DNA from: CAXSDR01 sp964236445
GTDB lineage: Bacteria > Actinomycetota > Actinomycetes > Motilibacterales > Motilibacteraceae
Direction: 5' to 3'
NCBI GenBank assembly: GCA_964236445.1
Contig: CAXSDR010000005.1
Location: forward strand, 1 to 60,307
Length of the DNA: 60,307 bases
Made by a program: the position numbers and the translations under genes
Notes under the pieces: model-generated
What the model was told of the DNA's origin: nothing
The model's database searches: none
What the model saw: only the letters and a program-made list of their open reading frames with translations
Shown: piece by piece, positions 1 to 7,858 of the stretch
Layout of the letters: each line of letters begins with the position of its first letter
Position numbering within the stretch: position 1 is the stretch's first letter

Positions 1-619
1 TGTGGTCAGCGGCGGTGTTCGACCCGGCGTTGCCGGGGCGTAGCAGGACCGCGAGGGGTTCCCCGGACCCGTCGGGGCCGTGGTCGGCGAACGCCCACAG
101 CGGGTGGAACCCGAACCCGCGTTTGTAGGTCGGCGCCGCCTGCTCCTTGTCCGAATGCGCGGTCACCAGGGTGGCGTCGAGGTCGATGACCAGCGGCCCG
201 GTGCCCGCTCCTGGCGCGGTGTCACCGGCCGCAGCCCACGCCGCAGCGCGTGCCGCAGCGCGGGCTTCCTTCAACGCTTTCAAGGCCTTCTTCGGTTCGG
301 CACCGAGCGCGGTGACCATGCGAGAGACCGTGGCGTCGGACCCGACCAGCCCGAACAGCCCCGGCTCGGCCCGTAGGACCGCGACGTCAGCGAGGCAGTC
401 CCCACCCATCGCCAACGTCACCGCCAGATCGAGCACGACCTTGCCCGCGCGATGAGTCGCCAGCGGCTTGGTCCACGCACCGAGCGCCGCCACCAGCGCC
501 GCGTCCAGCCCGACAGCCTGCGCGCCTCGGACCAGCAACACCCCACCGCCATGGCTGACAACGCCAACCTCGCTCGTGTCGACCTCGACGCTCGGATAAC
601 AGCCGGTACTGTGCTTCAC
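1..619 (-). CDS. IS1380-family transposase, N-terminal part (runs off the window)
   Basis: The minus strand is open from a GTG at 619 to the left edge, giving 206 residues with no stop or frameshift. The protein starts VKHSTGCYPSVEV and contains the runs LATHRAGKVVLDLAV, GGDCLADVAVLRAEPGLFG and VIDLDATLVTAHSDKEQA, followed by FGFHPLWAFADHG. From knowledge of the family, these are hallmarks of the large actinobacterial IS1380 transposases; the DLDAT Asp is the first residue of the DDE catalytic triad. A GAGGAG ribosome site lies about 12 bases upstream of the GTG. The C-terminal half with the other catalytic residues is outside the window, so integrity cannot be judged. Confidence 0.88.
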   Translation of the reverse strand, partial: MKHSTGCYPSVEVDTSEVGVVSHGGGVLLVRGAQAVGLDAALVAALGAWTKPLATHRAGKVVLDLAVTLAMGGDCLADVAVLRAEPGLFGLVGSDATVSRMVTALGAEPKKALKALKEARAAARAAAWAAAGDTAPGAGTGPLVIDLDATLVTAHSDKEQAAPTYKRGFGFHPLWAFADHGPDGSGEPLAVLLRPGNAGSNTAADH

Positions 620-741
620 CTGGAAGGTGCTCCTCGATCAGCGCGGACATGACTCTCGACAAGTCACATCCTCGCTGGTCAGGAGCACTTTCCAGTTGAT
701 CAACACGCGATCAGCGAGCCACCCCGTGAAAGCCCCGGGTT
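1..741 (-). mobile_element. IS1380-family insertion sequence, one end (boundary tentative)
   Basis: The element contains the truncated transposase at 1-619. Its outer end should lie within about 150 bases upstream of the transposase start. I could not verify terminal inverted repeats because the other end is outside the window, so 741 (just past CGTGAAAGCCCCGGGTTAG) is a guess at the boundary. The window starting inside an IS fits a contig that broke at a multi-copy repeat. Confidence 0.4.
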
Positions 742-968
742 AGCCCCGCCCATGTCGGGATCGAAGCCATCTCCGTGGCGGTGTCAGGAGCATCGATCGG
801 TGGATCGGGCGCTTTCCCAGCGTCGTCAGCCGTGATGACGACCGTCCATGGTGGGCATGAGGGCTGCCGCGGCTCAACCCGCGCTGACAGCCGAACTCCT
901 CGCGTTCGAGGGCCGAAGGTGCCGCAAGGCCGAGCAGTGCTGCGGTCGTGCCGGCGTAGGCTGGCAAA
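620..968. other. Non-coding flank between the IS and the TetR gene
   Basis: About 350 bases with no convincing gene. The part next to the transposase probably carries the IS end and its promoter, and GTTGATCAAC at 696-705 is a small palindrome. At the other end, TAGGCT (957-962) sits 6 bases before the GTG of the TetR gene and looks like a leaderless -10 element. Confidence 0.4.
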
Positions 969-1568
969 GTGGAGAAGCGCGTCGGGTCGGAGGTCGCGCC
1001 GCGGCCGGGAGGCCGGACGGCGCGCGTGACCGAGCAGATCCTCGATGCAGTAGTGAGCCTGATTGCCGAGAACGGCGTTGGGGGTGTTTCGCATGACGCC
1101 GTCGCAAAGCTTGCGGGCGCCAGTCGAGCGACCGTTTACCGAAAATGGCCACAGCGCGACGATCTGCTTCGTGCCGCACTGGTTCGCTTCGCCGAGATCT
1201 CCGTCTCGGCTCCTGACACCGGCAACATTCGCGAAGACCTCGTGGACATGCTCTGCTCGATCGGTGATGTTCTCGCCACCGCGAGTGGCAGGGCGATCAT
1301 CAATATGTCTCTCCTGGCGGGTGACGCCGATCCGATCCGGCAGCTAGGGCGCGACGTCCTCGCGTCCCGGATCGCTGCCCTGCAGGCTCGCATCGACGGC
1401 GCCGTTGAGACCGGTCAGCTGCCGTCGCTGGACGTGCCGTTCCTCAACACGATGCTCGTCGCGCCGGTCTATCTCCACGTCATGCGGGAGCGCTGCCCAC
1501 TTGCCCGTGACCTCGCCGAGCGCGTCGTCGACGCCGTCCTCGATGGGATGGCAGCAGGTCGATCTTGA
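969..1568 (+). CDS. TetR/AcrR-family transcriptional regulator
   Basis: 199-residue protein. The N-terminal helix-turn-helix is clear at about residues 38-62 (GVSHDAVAKLAGASRATVY), followed by the KWPQRDDLL segment that typically closes the TetR DNA-binding domain. The C-terminal ligand-binding part is alpha-helical, and the likely inducer cannot be read. The GTG at 969 has no clear ribosome site, but TAGGCT six bases upstream suggests leaderless transcription. The gene lies 105 bases before a crotonase-family hydrolase on the same strand, so it may regulate that gene; that is inference. Many TetR proteins repress an adjacent catabolic gene and themselves. Confidence 0.85.
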   Translation: MEKRVGSEVAPRPGGRTARVTEQILDAVVSLIAENGVGGVSHDAVAKLAGASRATVYRKWPQRDDLLRAALVRFAEISVSAPDTGNIREDLVDMLCSIGDVLATASGRAIINMSLLAGDADPIRQLGRDVLASRIAALQARIDGAVETGQLPSLDVPFLNTMLVAPVYLHVMRERCPLARDLAERVVDAVLDGMAAGRS

Positions 1569-1673
1569 GCTGTCGCTTGACCTGGCCAGATCTTAATGAG
1601 ACGATTTGTCGCGTTAAGCTGGGCCGGAGCGCAGGTCTTCGGCGACGCTTGGAGACGACGAACGGACGCCAGT

Positions 1674-2528
1674 ATGTCGAATGACCAGCGAACTGCCTGG
1701 ACGGGTGGGGTGCCGCCCGTCTCCTACGAGGAGTACGCCGAAAAATACTCCGCCTTTTTCAAGATGCGCCGCAAGGACGGCATCATCGAGCTGCGACTGC
1801 ACACCGCGGACGGGCCCTATATTCACAACTGGGCGGCCCACAACGCGTGGAGTCGCGTCTGGCAGGACGTGGGGAACGACCCGGCGAACCAGGTGCTCAT
1901 CATCACCGGGACCGGTGACACCTGGTTCCAGGGCGACCCGAAACAGACCTGGCAGAAGCCGATCGTCGACGAGGACCCTGACTACATCTTCCAGCAGACC
2001 TATGACGGCTGGAAACTCATCGAAAGTTTCGTCAACAACCTCGATATCCCCACCATTGCGGCCGTCAACGGACCGGGTATTCATACCGAGTTCGCTCTGC
2101 TCTGCGACATTACGCTCGCCGCGGAGGACGCGGACTTCATGGATCCGCACTTCCTCGCAGGCAGCGCGCCCGGCGACGGGCAGGCCCTCGCCCTGCAGGC
2201 GCTCATGGGCACGAAGCGTGCCGCTTACCATATATACGGAGGCAAGCAGCTGCCGGCGAAGCTGGCGCTGGAACTAGGTGTCATCAGTGACGTGCTCCCC
2301 CGCGAGCAGCTTCTTGACCGCGCATGGGAATTGGCCGAGTTCATCATGCAGCGTCCCCGCTTCTCGCGCTGGGCAACGCACAACATCCTCTCCAGGCCCT
2401 GGAAGAAACTCGTCGCGCAGGATTTCGGCTTTCACCTGTCGCAGCAGATGCTGGCCAGCGTCGGGTCCAAGGAGCTCATCCCAATGCGTGCGCTCATTGC
2501 AGATGCCAATGCGCGCAAGATCTGGTAG
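1674..2528 (+). CDS. Enoyl-CoA hydratase/isomerase-superfamily protein, 6-oxocamphor-hydrolase-like
   Basis: 284 residues from the ATG at 1674. An in-frame ATG at 1596 would add 26 residues of unconvincing sequence. The crotonase core is visible: VLIITGTGDTWFQGD, IAAVNGPG and ITLAAEDADFMDPHF. The run DPHFLAGSAPGDGQ places His159 and Asp168 nine residues apart, the spacing of the catalytic His145/Asp154 pair recalled for Rhodococcus 6-oxocamphor hydrolase. The following ELGVISDVLPREQLLDRAWE also resembles that enzyme. It may therefore be a retro-Claisen C-C hydrolase acting on a cyclic diketone, not a CoA-ester hydratase; the substrate is unknown. The TetR gene just upstream is a plausible regulator. 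Family confidence is high, subfamily moderate. Confidence 0.8.
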   Translation: MSNDQRTAWTGGVPPVSYEEYAEKYSAFFKMRRKDGIIELRLHTADGPYIHNWAAHNAWSRVWQDVGNDPANQVLIITGTGDTWFQGDPKQTWQKPIVDEDPDYIFQQTYDGWKLIESFVNNLDIPTIAAVNGPGIHTEFALLCDITLAAEDADFMDPHFLAGSAPGDGQALALQALMGTKRAAYHIYGGKQLPAKLALELGVISDVLPREQLLDRAWELAEFIMQRPRFSRWATHNILSRPWKKLVAQDFGFHLSQQMLASVGSKELIPMRALIADANARKIW

Positions 2529-2718
2529 CTCACGGACGTGCTGATCACACTTCCGTCGGCTCGATCGGGGCAGGTGTGTGGAAGGCTGGCGGTGGGACGC
2601 GGGCGACTCGTGGGTTCGGAGTCCTCATTCGTGGCCCCCGCTGTCCGGACAAGGCCGGGGCGATTCATGAAACCTGAGCTGCGCCGGCTCTCACCGTCGA
2701 GCACCTGGCCGGCCCCTG

Positions 2719-4851
2719 TCAGACCCGTGTCGCCTTGACGGCCTGGTCGCGGCCCGCAGCTTTGGCGCGGTAGAGCGCAGCGTCGGCGTCCTGGTGCAGT
2801 TGCTCCGCGGGGCGTGCGGGGTCGTGGGTGACAGCGATGCCGATGCTGGCGCGGATGTCGACGCGCCCGTACTCAGGCAGATCGAGGGGTTGGCGCAGGA
2901 CGGTGAGTATGCGTCCGGCAATGGTGACTGCTGCGTTGTCGTCGGGGAGCCCGTCGAGCAGGACGGCGAACTCGTCACCACCGAGGCGGGCGACGGTGTC
3001 GGTGGGGCGAGCGCAGTGGTGCAGCCGCACCGCAACCTCGACCAGGGCCGCGTCACCGGCGAGGTGACCATGGGTGTCGTTGATGGTCTTGAACCCGTCC
3101 AGGTCGATGACGAGCAAGGCCAGGTGAGCGGGTTCGCGGTGCAGGCGCTGCTGAGCCAGGTGGAGCCGGTCGGCGAGGCGGGCGCGGTTGGCCAGGCCGG
3201 TGAGCACGTCGCTGAGTGCCAGGCGCTCGAGGTCGGCTTCGGCGGTCTTGCGCGCGGTGACGTCGCGGACAGCGCTTTGCACCCCGATGATCTCGCCGTT
3301 GGGGTCACGCATGGGTTCGTTGCTGCTCTCCAGCCACAGCCAGCTGCCGTCGGCGTGCTGGCGGCGTGAGACGAGCCGTGCTGACTCTCCCGCCGCGACG
3401 CGGGCGAACCCCTCGTGAAGGGCGGCTTCGTCGTCGGGGTGGATGTGTGGGGCGATGCGCCCGCCGATGAGTTCACCGGGCTTGCGGCCGAAGACCCGCT
3501 CGTAGGAGGGGCTGACGTAGAGCACGGTGCCGTCGAGGGCGACCTGGGAGATGATGTCGCTGCTGTTCTCGGCCAGCAGCCGGTAGCGCGCTTCCGCCTC
3601 GACCAGCGCAGCGCTGGCGCGCCGGGCTTCCGTGACGTCGCGGTGCACCGCGAGGAAGCCCTCGGTGTCGCCGTCGATGCCGGTGACGGGGCGGATGAGC
3701 GCGGCACTGATCCGCGGTTGGCCGTCTGGTCGCGTGAAACTCACATCACCGGACCAGAAGCCGTCAGCGAGCGCGGCGGCTCGCACCACCGAGGTCCGGA
3801 TCTCGGTGTCGGGGTCGAGCAGATCGGTGGACGTGGCGCCGATCAGCTGCTCCCTGCGACGCCCGAACAAGTTCTCGGCGGCGGGGTTCGCCTCGATGAT
3901 CAGCCCGTCCGCGCCCGTCAGGAACACCGCATCGGTGATGGACGCATAAACCAGGGAGTGGCGACGAGCAGTGGCGGCGACTTGCGCTCGCTCGGAGACG
4001 TCGCGCAGGAAAGCGTGATAGCCGGCGGGTCCGTCGCCGTCCGCGGATGCCCAGATGGTCACCTCGACCGCGATGGTGGTGCCGTCGGCTCGCAACGCGA
4101 GCAGCTCGACGGGTCGGCCCAGAACCCGAGCCTCCCCGGTGCGGGCGTGCCGCTCGAGGCCGGCTCGGTGAGCCGTGCGCAGGTGCCCCGGAATGATGAG
4201 GTCTGCCAACGGCTGGCTCATCGCCGCCGCGCGTGACCACCCGAACAGCCTGACCGCCGCCGGGTTCCACTCCCGGATCACCCCTGCGGCGTCGATGCTG
4301 ATGTAAGCGTCCGCCGAGGAGGTCACCACTCGTCGCGCGCGAGCTTCGCTCTGTTCGGCGCGGGCCTGGGCTTCGCGGAGCTCCGTCAGGTCGGTGACCT
4401 GCGTGACGTAGCAGAGCTGCGTGCCAGCGCGGTCGCGGATGATCGTCACGGAGACTCTGGCGTGCACGACGCTGCCGTCCGGGCGCACGAACCGCTTGTC
4501 GATCATGGCGCTGGGCAGACCTTGTGCCACGGCCGCGTCGGCGACCGAGTCAGCGGCCGCCCGGTCATCGGAGTGGGTGATGTCGTGGGCGTGCAGGGTG
4601 AGCAGGTCGCTGACCGGGCGCCCGACCATGCGCGCGAAGGGTTCGTTCACGATCACGTATCGACCTGCCGGTGTGCACACCGCCATTCCGTACGCCGAGA
4701 GCTCGGCGATCGGCCGGAACTGGGCCACCACCTCGACAACCTCACTCGGCCAAGCGAGCTCATTGTCTCTGGCAGGGAGCAGGGCAGGGGCCGCGCCGCC
4801 CGCGCGGCGCGGCACGGGGTCAGCGAGCCGCTCCTGCCCGGCGTGAGTCAC
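2719..4851 (-). CDS. Diguanylate cyclase with four PAS domains
   Basis: 710 residues. Four PAS-type sensor segments occupy roughly residues 48-160, 165-290, 295-410 and 415-535, with typical phrases such as EWNPAAVRLFGWS, EANPAAENLFGR and YVSPSYERVFGR. The C-terminal GGDEF domain has an intact active-site motif at 624-628 (LGGDEFAVLL) and SIGIAV downstream. RPTD at 615-618 lies exactly five residues before GGDEF, the position of the inhibitory I-site (RxxD), so product feedback inhibition is expected. There is no EAL or HD-GYP domain, so it should only make c-di-GMP from two GTP. It has no membrane segment and is likely cytosolic. It starts 8 bases after the PP2C gene ends, so the two form an operon. 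Confidence 0.93.
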   Translation of the reverse strand: MTHAGQERLADPVPRRAGGAAPALLPARDNELAWPSEVVEVVAQFRPIAELSAYGMAVCTPAGRYVIVNEPFARMVGRPVSDLLTLHAHDITHSDDRAAADSVADAAVAQGLPSAMIDKRFVRPDGSVVHARVSVTIIRDRAGTQLCYVTQVTDLTELREAQARAEQSEARARRVVTSSADAYISIDAAGVIREWNPAAVRLFGWSRAAAMSQPLADLIIPGHLRTAHRAGLERHARTGEARVLGRPVELLALRADGTTIAVEVTIWASADGDGPAGYHAFLRDVSERAQVAATARRHSLVYASITDAVFLTGADGLIIEANPAAENLFGRRREQLIGATSTDLLDPDTEIRTSVVRAAALADGFWSGDVSFTRPDGQPRISAALIRPVTGIDGDTEGFLAVHRDVTEARRASAALVEAEARYRLLAENSSDIISQVALDGTVLYVSPSYERVFGRKPGELIGGRIAPHIHPDDEAALHEGFARVAAGESARLVSRRQHADGSWLWLESSNEPMRDPNGEIIGVQSAVRDVTARKTAEADLERLALSDVLTGLANRARLADRLHLAQQRLHREPAHLALLVIDLDGFKTINDTHGHLAGDAALVEVAVRLHHCARPTDTVARLGGDEFAVLLDGLPDDNAAVTIAGRILTVLRQPLDLPEYGRVDIRASIGIAVTHDPARPAEQLHQDADAALYRAKAAGRDQAVKATRV

Positions 4852-4858
4852 AGCACGG

Positions 4859-6571
4859 CTATCGGTCGTTCAGACGGGACACCTGAGCGGCGGCGCCGCG
4901 GATCTTCGTTGCAGGCACGGTCGAAACGTCAGGACGGTGCGGGGTCGGGTCCAGCGCCGAACCGCCTTGCGCGTCGGGCGGAGCTGTATGTGGGATCCGC
5001 TGACAGGCGACGAGGGTGACATCGTCCTTGGCCTGGTGAGCGGTGAAGGAGTGCAGGTCGGCCATCAGACGGTCCAGGACCGGTTCCGGAGCAGGTGTAG
5101 CGGCGCTCACGACAGCAAGGAGCCGGTCATGGCCGTATTCACGATCCGATGCGTCACGAGCTTCGATGACACCGTCGGTGTAGGCGACGAGCAGGTCGCC
5201 CAAGGTGAAGTCATGGGTGAGGGTCTGCCAGACAGGGGAGTCCACAGCGCTGGAGAGCAGTGGGCCTGTGGGGGTGAGCTCGACGGCAGGCTCGGCGCGC
5301 GGACGTTGCGCGTCGGCCGCTGATCCGGAGCTGAGCAGCAGCGCGGCGGGATGGCCGGCGTTGGCATAGCTGAGCTGGTTCGCGTTCACGTCGATGACTG
5401 CGAGGAATATCGTCGCGAACAACTCGCCGGTGTCGCCGATCTGATGCGCTGTCGCTGCCAACGCCTCGCCAGGGGAGTGACCGTGGTGCAACGCAGCGCT
5501 GAGCAGGTGCTTGAGGCGAAGCGCGAACACCGCCGGTGCCGGACCGTGCCCGGCGACATCACCGACCATGATCGCGACGCGTTCGCCCGCGAGGTCCATC
5601 GCGTCGAACCAGTCACCGGCCAGGAAGCCTTCGGCTGCGGTCAACCGGCTGGCCACAGCGAGTCCGGGGCCGGCGAGCGACTGAGGCGCCAGCGCCGCGC
5701 GTAGCTCGAGCACGGCAGGGCCTCGTTGAGAGAGCGCTTCAACAGCGTGTCGAGCCGTGTTGATCTCACGTACGAGCCGACGGCGCATGCTCTCGACGTC
5801 GCGGGCGGCGCTGACGACCTCACGTGGGCCACGGACGCTCACCGGTTGGGTGAGATCGTGCCCGGCTCGACGCGCGACGGCTGCGAAATTGTGCAGCGGC
5901 CTGAGGACGAGCAGCTGCAGAGCCGGGTAGAGGCTCGCGATCAGGCAGGTGCCGAGGACCAGCGCTATCAGCACCAGCCACACCAAGCGCTGCGTGAGGC
6001 GGGTGATCCGATCGTTGGAGCGGCGCTGCGTCGCGTTGAGCTCCTGCTGCAGCTCATCGGCGCGAACGCGCAACACGTCGAAACGGGTGCGCCCGGTGCC
6101 CGTCGCCACGAGTTGTCGCGCCTGAGCGAGGTCACCGCTGCGTGCCGCTGCGATCTCGACCCGAACGCTGTCGGCCAGCCACGCCTCATGCGCATGCATG
6201 ACGGCGTCGAGCCGGTTCTGTGCATCGGCGAGGCCGTGCACGTGCGAGCTGAGTTCCGCCACCGTCTCGGGGATGCGTACCGAGGCGATGTCGTAGGGAG
6301 TCAGGAAGGCAGCGTCTCCGGTGATCACATATCCCCGCTCACCCGTCTCCTGGTTGATGAAGAGCTCGAGCAGGTCCTGCGAGCCGATCACTGCCGGCAG
6401 CAGCCGGCTCTGTGCATCGCGCTGGGCCGCACGGAGGTCCGCGACAGTGACTGCCAGCAACCCTCCCATCACGCCGGTGAGCACTGTGGTCAGCGCGACG
6501 AGAATCAGCACGCTGCGCCGCAGCGGAGCGGCGCGGTCCTCCGCCCGGCGACGTGGAAGGTCAGTGATCAC
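4859..6571 (-). CDS. Membrane CHASE3-HAMP-PP2C (SpoIIE-type) serine phosphatase
   Basis: 570 residues from the GTG at 6571. The same frame stays open upstream to 7801, but that extension only mirrors the DUF1996 gene in another frame. Membrane segment 1 is about 20-43. The extracytoplasmic part contains NQETGERGYVITGD (73-86), the signature of CHASE3 sensors. Membrane segment 2 is about 197-222, followed by a HAMP linker to about 275. The SpoIIE-type PP2C domain (about 300-520) has GDWFD at 319-323, VGDVAGHG at 336-343, AYTDGVIEARD and KDDVTLV, so the metal-binding aspartates are present. Family members dephosphorylate anti-anti-sigma or related regulators. It is followed after 8 bases by the diguanylate cyclase. 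The start is uncertain because no ribosome site is seen. Confidence 0.88.
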   Translation of the reverse strand: MITDLPRRRAEDRAAPLRRSVLILVALTTVLTGVMGGLLAVTVADLRAAQRDAQSRLLPAVIGSQDLLELFINQETGERGYVITGDAAFLTPYDIASVRIPETVAELSSHVHGLADAQNRLDAVMHAHEAWLADSVRVEIAAARSGDLAQARQLVATGTGRTRFDVLRVRADELQQELNATQRRSNDRITRLTQRLVWLVLIALVLGTCLIASLYPALQLLVLRPLHNFAAVARRAGHDLTQPVSVRGPREVVSAARDVESMRRRLVREINTARHAVEALSQRGPAVLELRAALAPQSLAGPGLAVASRLTAAEGFLAGDWFDAMDLAGERVAIMVGDVAGHGPAPAVFALRLKHLLSAALHHGHSPGEALAATAHQIGDTGELFATIFLAVIDVNANQLSYANAGHPAALLLSSGSAADAQRPRAEPAVELTPTGPLLSSAVDSPVWQTLTHDFTLGDLLVAYTDGVIEARDASDREYGHDRLLAVVSAATPAPEPVLDRLMADLHSFTAHQAKDDVTLVACQRIPHTAPPDAQGGSALDPTPHRPDVSTVPATKIRGAAAQVSRLNDR

Positions 6572-6822
6572 TGCGACATTCTGGGGCCCGCGCGGTAGCG
6601 CCGCTACCACGCCGGCCGCCGAGGAAGCGCAGCTCGCGAGAGCACCGGTCCGCGGCGGCCACGACGAGCGCACGTGCGCGTCCACCGAGCGCCTATCGGA
6701 GGGCGACACGCAATCGACGCCTCCGGATAACGCGGACTCGGAGTGATGTTTATGACTGACGAGCGAGCCGGTTGCCCACCGAAGCAGGGGGCGGTCGGGC
6801 CTGAGCCGGTCCGGTCCTCGGG

Positions 6823-7722
6823 CTAGGGCTTGTGAGAGTCGATCCCGTAGCCGTTGCACTGACGTCCGCCGTTGATGCAGTAGCCGACGAGGTAGTCCAG
6901 GCGCGCCTGGTTCCAGGCGTTGAGGAAGTCGTAGTGGAACGTGAATCCGCCACCGGACGCATAGCGCAAGCCGGAGGTGTTGCCGTTGTCCAGCTTGTAG
7001 GTGATCTTGGCCTCGAGCATCGGCAGCGGCGTGGCGTGGTCGGCCGGGCAGATCCCGCTGACGGGATAGACGACATGTGCGCTGTCGTTGGTGCCGGTCA
7101 GTACGCCGTCCCAGCAGCTGGCCGACTTCAGGTGCACGATCAACGACGAGCCGGGTGCGCACGACGCGGGAATCGCGTTCTGCGGGCTCACACCTGCGCA
7201 CTGCCAGTTGCCCAGGAAGCTCGCTTCGTCCGGCGTCTTGGCGCTGCCCACGATCTCGCGGAAGTTGGGCGGGAACGGCTTGACCGTGCGGTAGTCCTTG
7301 ACCCCGGACTTGTAGTAGACGGTGGCCGTGCTCGGCGGCAGCACGACGTCGTTCCGGTAGAACGTCGGGATCCAGTAGGCCGCCGTGTCGAGCGTGTCCT
7401 GGCACGAGCTCCTGCCGGCGAGCAGCGAGCTGTAGGTCGACGCCGCGTTCGTGGTGGTGTTGCCGAAGAACGAGTGGTTGTGCGAGGCGCCCGTCAGACC
7501 GGGAAACCCGATCGGGTCGTCGCTCAGCAGGTGCGTCACGCCGCAGTTCGCATGCATCTCGTGGTAGGCCGCAGAGGGAATGGGACTCGCGCTCGCGGCG
7601 TGGGCGCCGCTCGGCGCCATCACGGCCATCGCTGCCGTTCCTGACATCGCTGCCATTGCCAGTGCGGCCGCGACACCCAGTCGCTGCCTGCGACGGTTCA
7701 GCGGGTTGCGATGGACCCTCAT
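6823..7722 (-). CDS. Secreted DUF1996-domain protein
   Basis: 299 residues. A Sec signal peptide is clear: basic N-region RNPLNRRRQR, a hydrophobic Ala-rich core and a GAHAAS cleavage region near residue 42. The mature part matches the DUF1996 pattern, with MHANCGVTHLLSDDPIGFPG, SHNHSFFGNTT, YWIPTFY and CWDGVLTGTNDSAHV. Paired cysteines (SCQD, CAGV, CAPG, SCWDG, GICPAD, YCINGGRQC) suggest disulfides outside the cell. A strong ribosome site GAGGAGG sits 4-5 bases before the ATG at 7722. DUF1996 occurs in secreted fungal and actinobacterial proteins; its function is not known to me, and glycan binding is only a guess. Confidence 0.88.
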   Translation of the reverse strand: MRVHRNPLNRRRQRLGVAAALAMAAMSGTAAMAVMAPSGAHAASASPIPSAAYHEMHANCGVTHLLSDDPIGFPGLTGASHNHSFFGNTTTNAASTYSSLLAGRSSCQDTLDTAAYWIPTFYRNDVVLPPSTATVYYKSGVKDYRTVKPFPPNFREIVGSAKTPDEASFLGNWQCAGVSPQNAIPASCAPGSSLIVHLKSASCWDGVLTGTNDSAHVVYPVSGICPADHATPLPMLEAKITYKLDNGNTSGLRYASGGGFTFHYDFLNAWNQARLDYLVGYCINGGRQCNGYGIDSHKP

Positions 7723-7798
7723 GGCGCCTCCTCGACGGATTGCGCGACTGCATCGTCGCAGCTCGCAAGATAGCCCGCGGGGAACGCGCCGTCACATG

Positions 7799-7841
7799 CA
7801 ACGGCCCGGCCGACGTCGGGAAGACGTCGGCCGGGCCGTTG
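7799..7841 (-). terminator. Strong hairpin terminator after the CBM6/ricin/beta-helix gene
   Basis: A perfect 19-bp inverted repeat (left arm 7799-7817, loop GGGAA, right arm 7823-7841). It begins 17 bases beyond the stop codon of the minus-strand gene at 7859-10648. There is no U-tract, as is common in high-GC actinobacteria. Confidence 0.85.
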
Positions 7842-7858
7842 ACGGTGGAGCGGGTGGG

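Noticed and set aside
1600..1640. Palindromic TetR operator between the TetR and crotonase genes
   Set aside because: TTAA appears on both sides but the arms are not complementary over more than a few bases.
2691..3707. Minus-strand frame overlapping the diguanylate cyclase
   Set aside because: Ser/Pro/Thr/Arg-rich alternative frame within the GGDEF gene.
4859..7801. A single 980-codon protein on the minus strand
   Set aside because: The first 400 or so codons only mirror the DUF1996 gene and its flank in another frame and are Arg-rich without domains. The real protein starts at the GTG at 6571.
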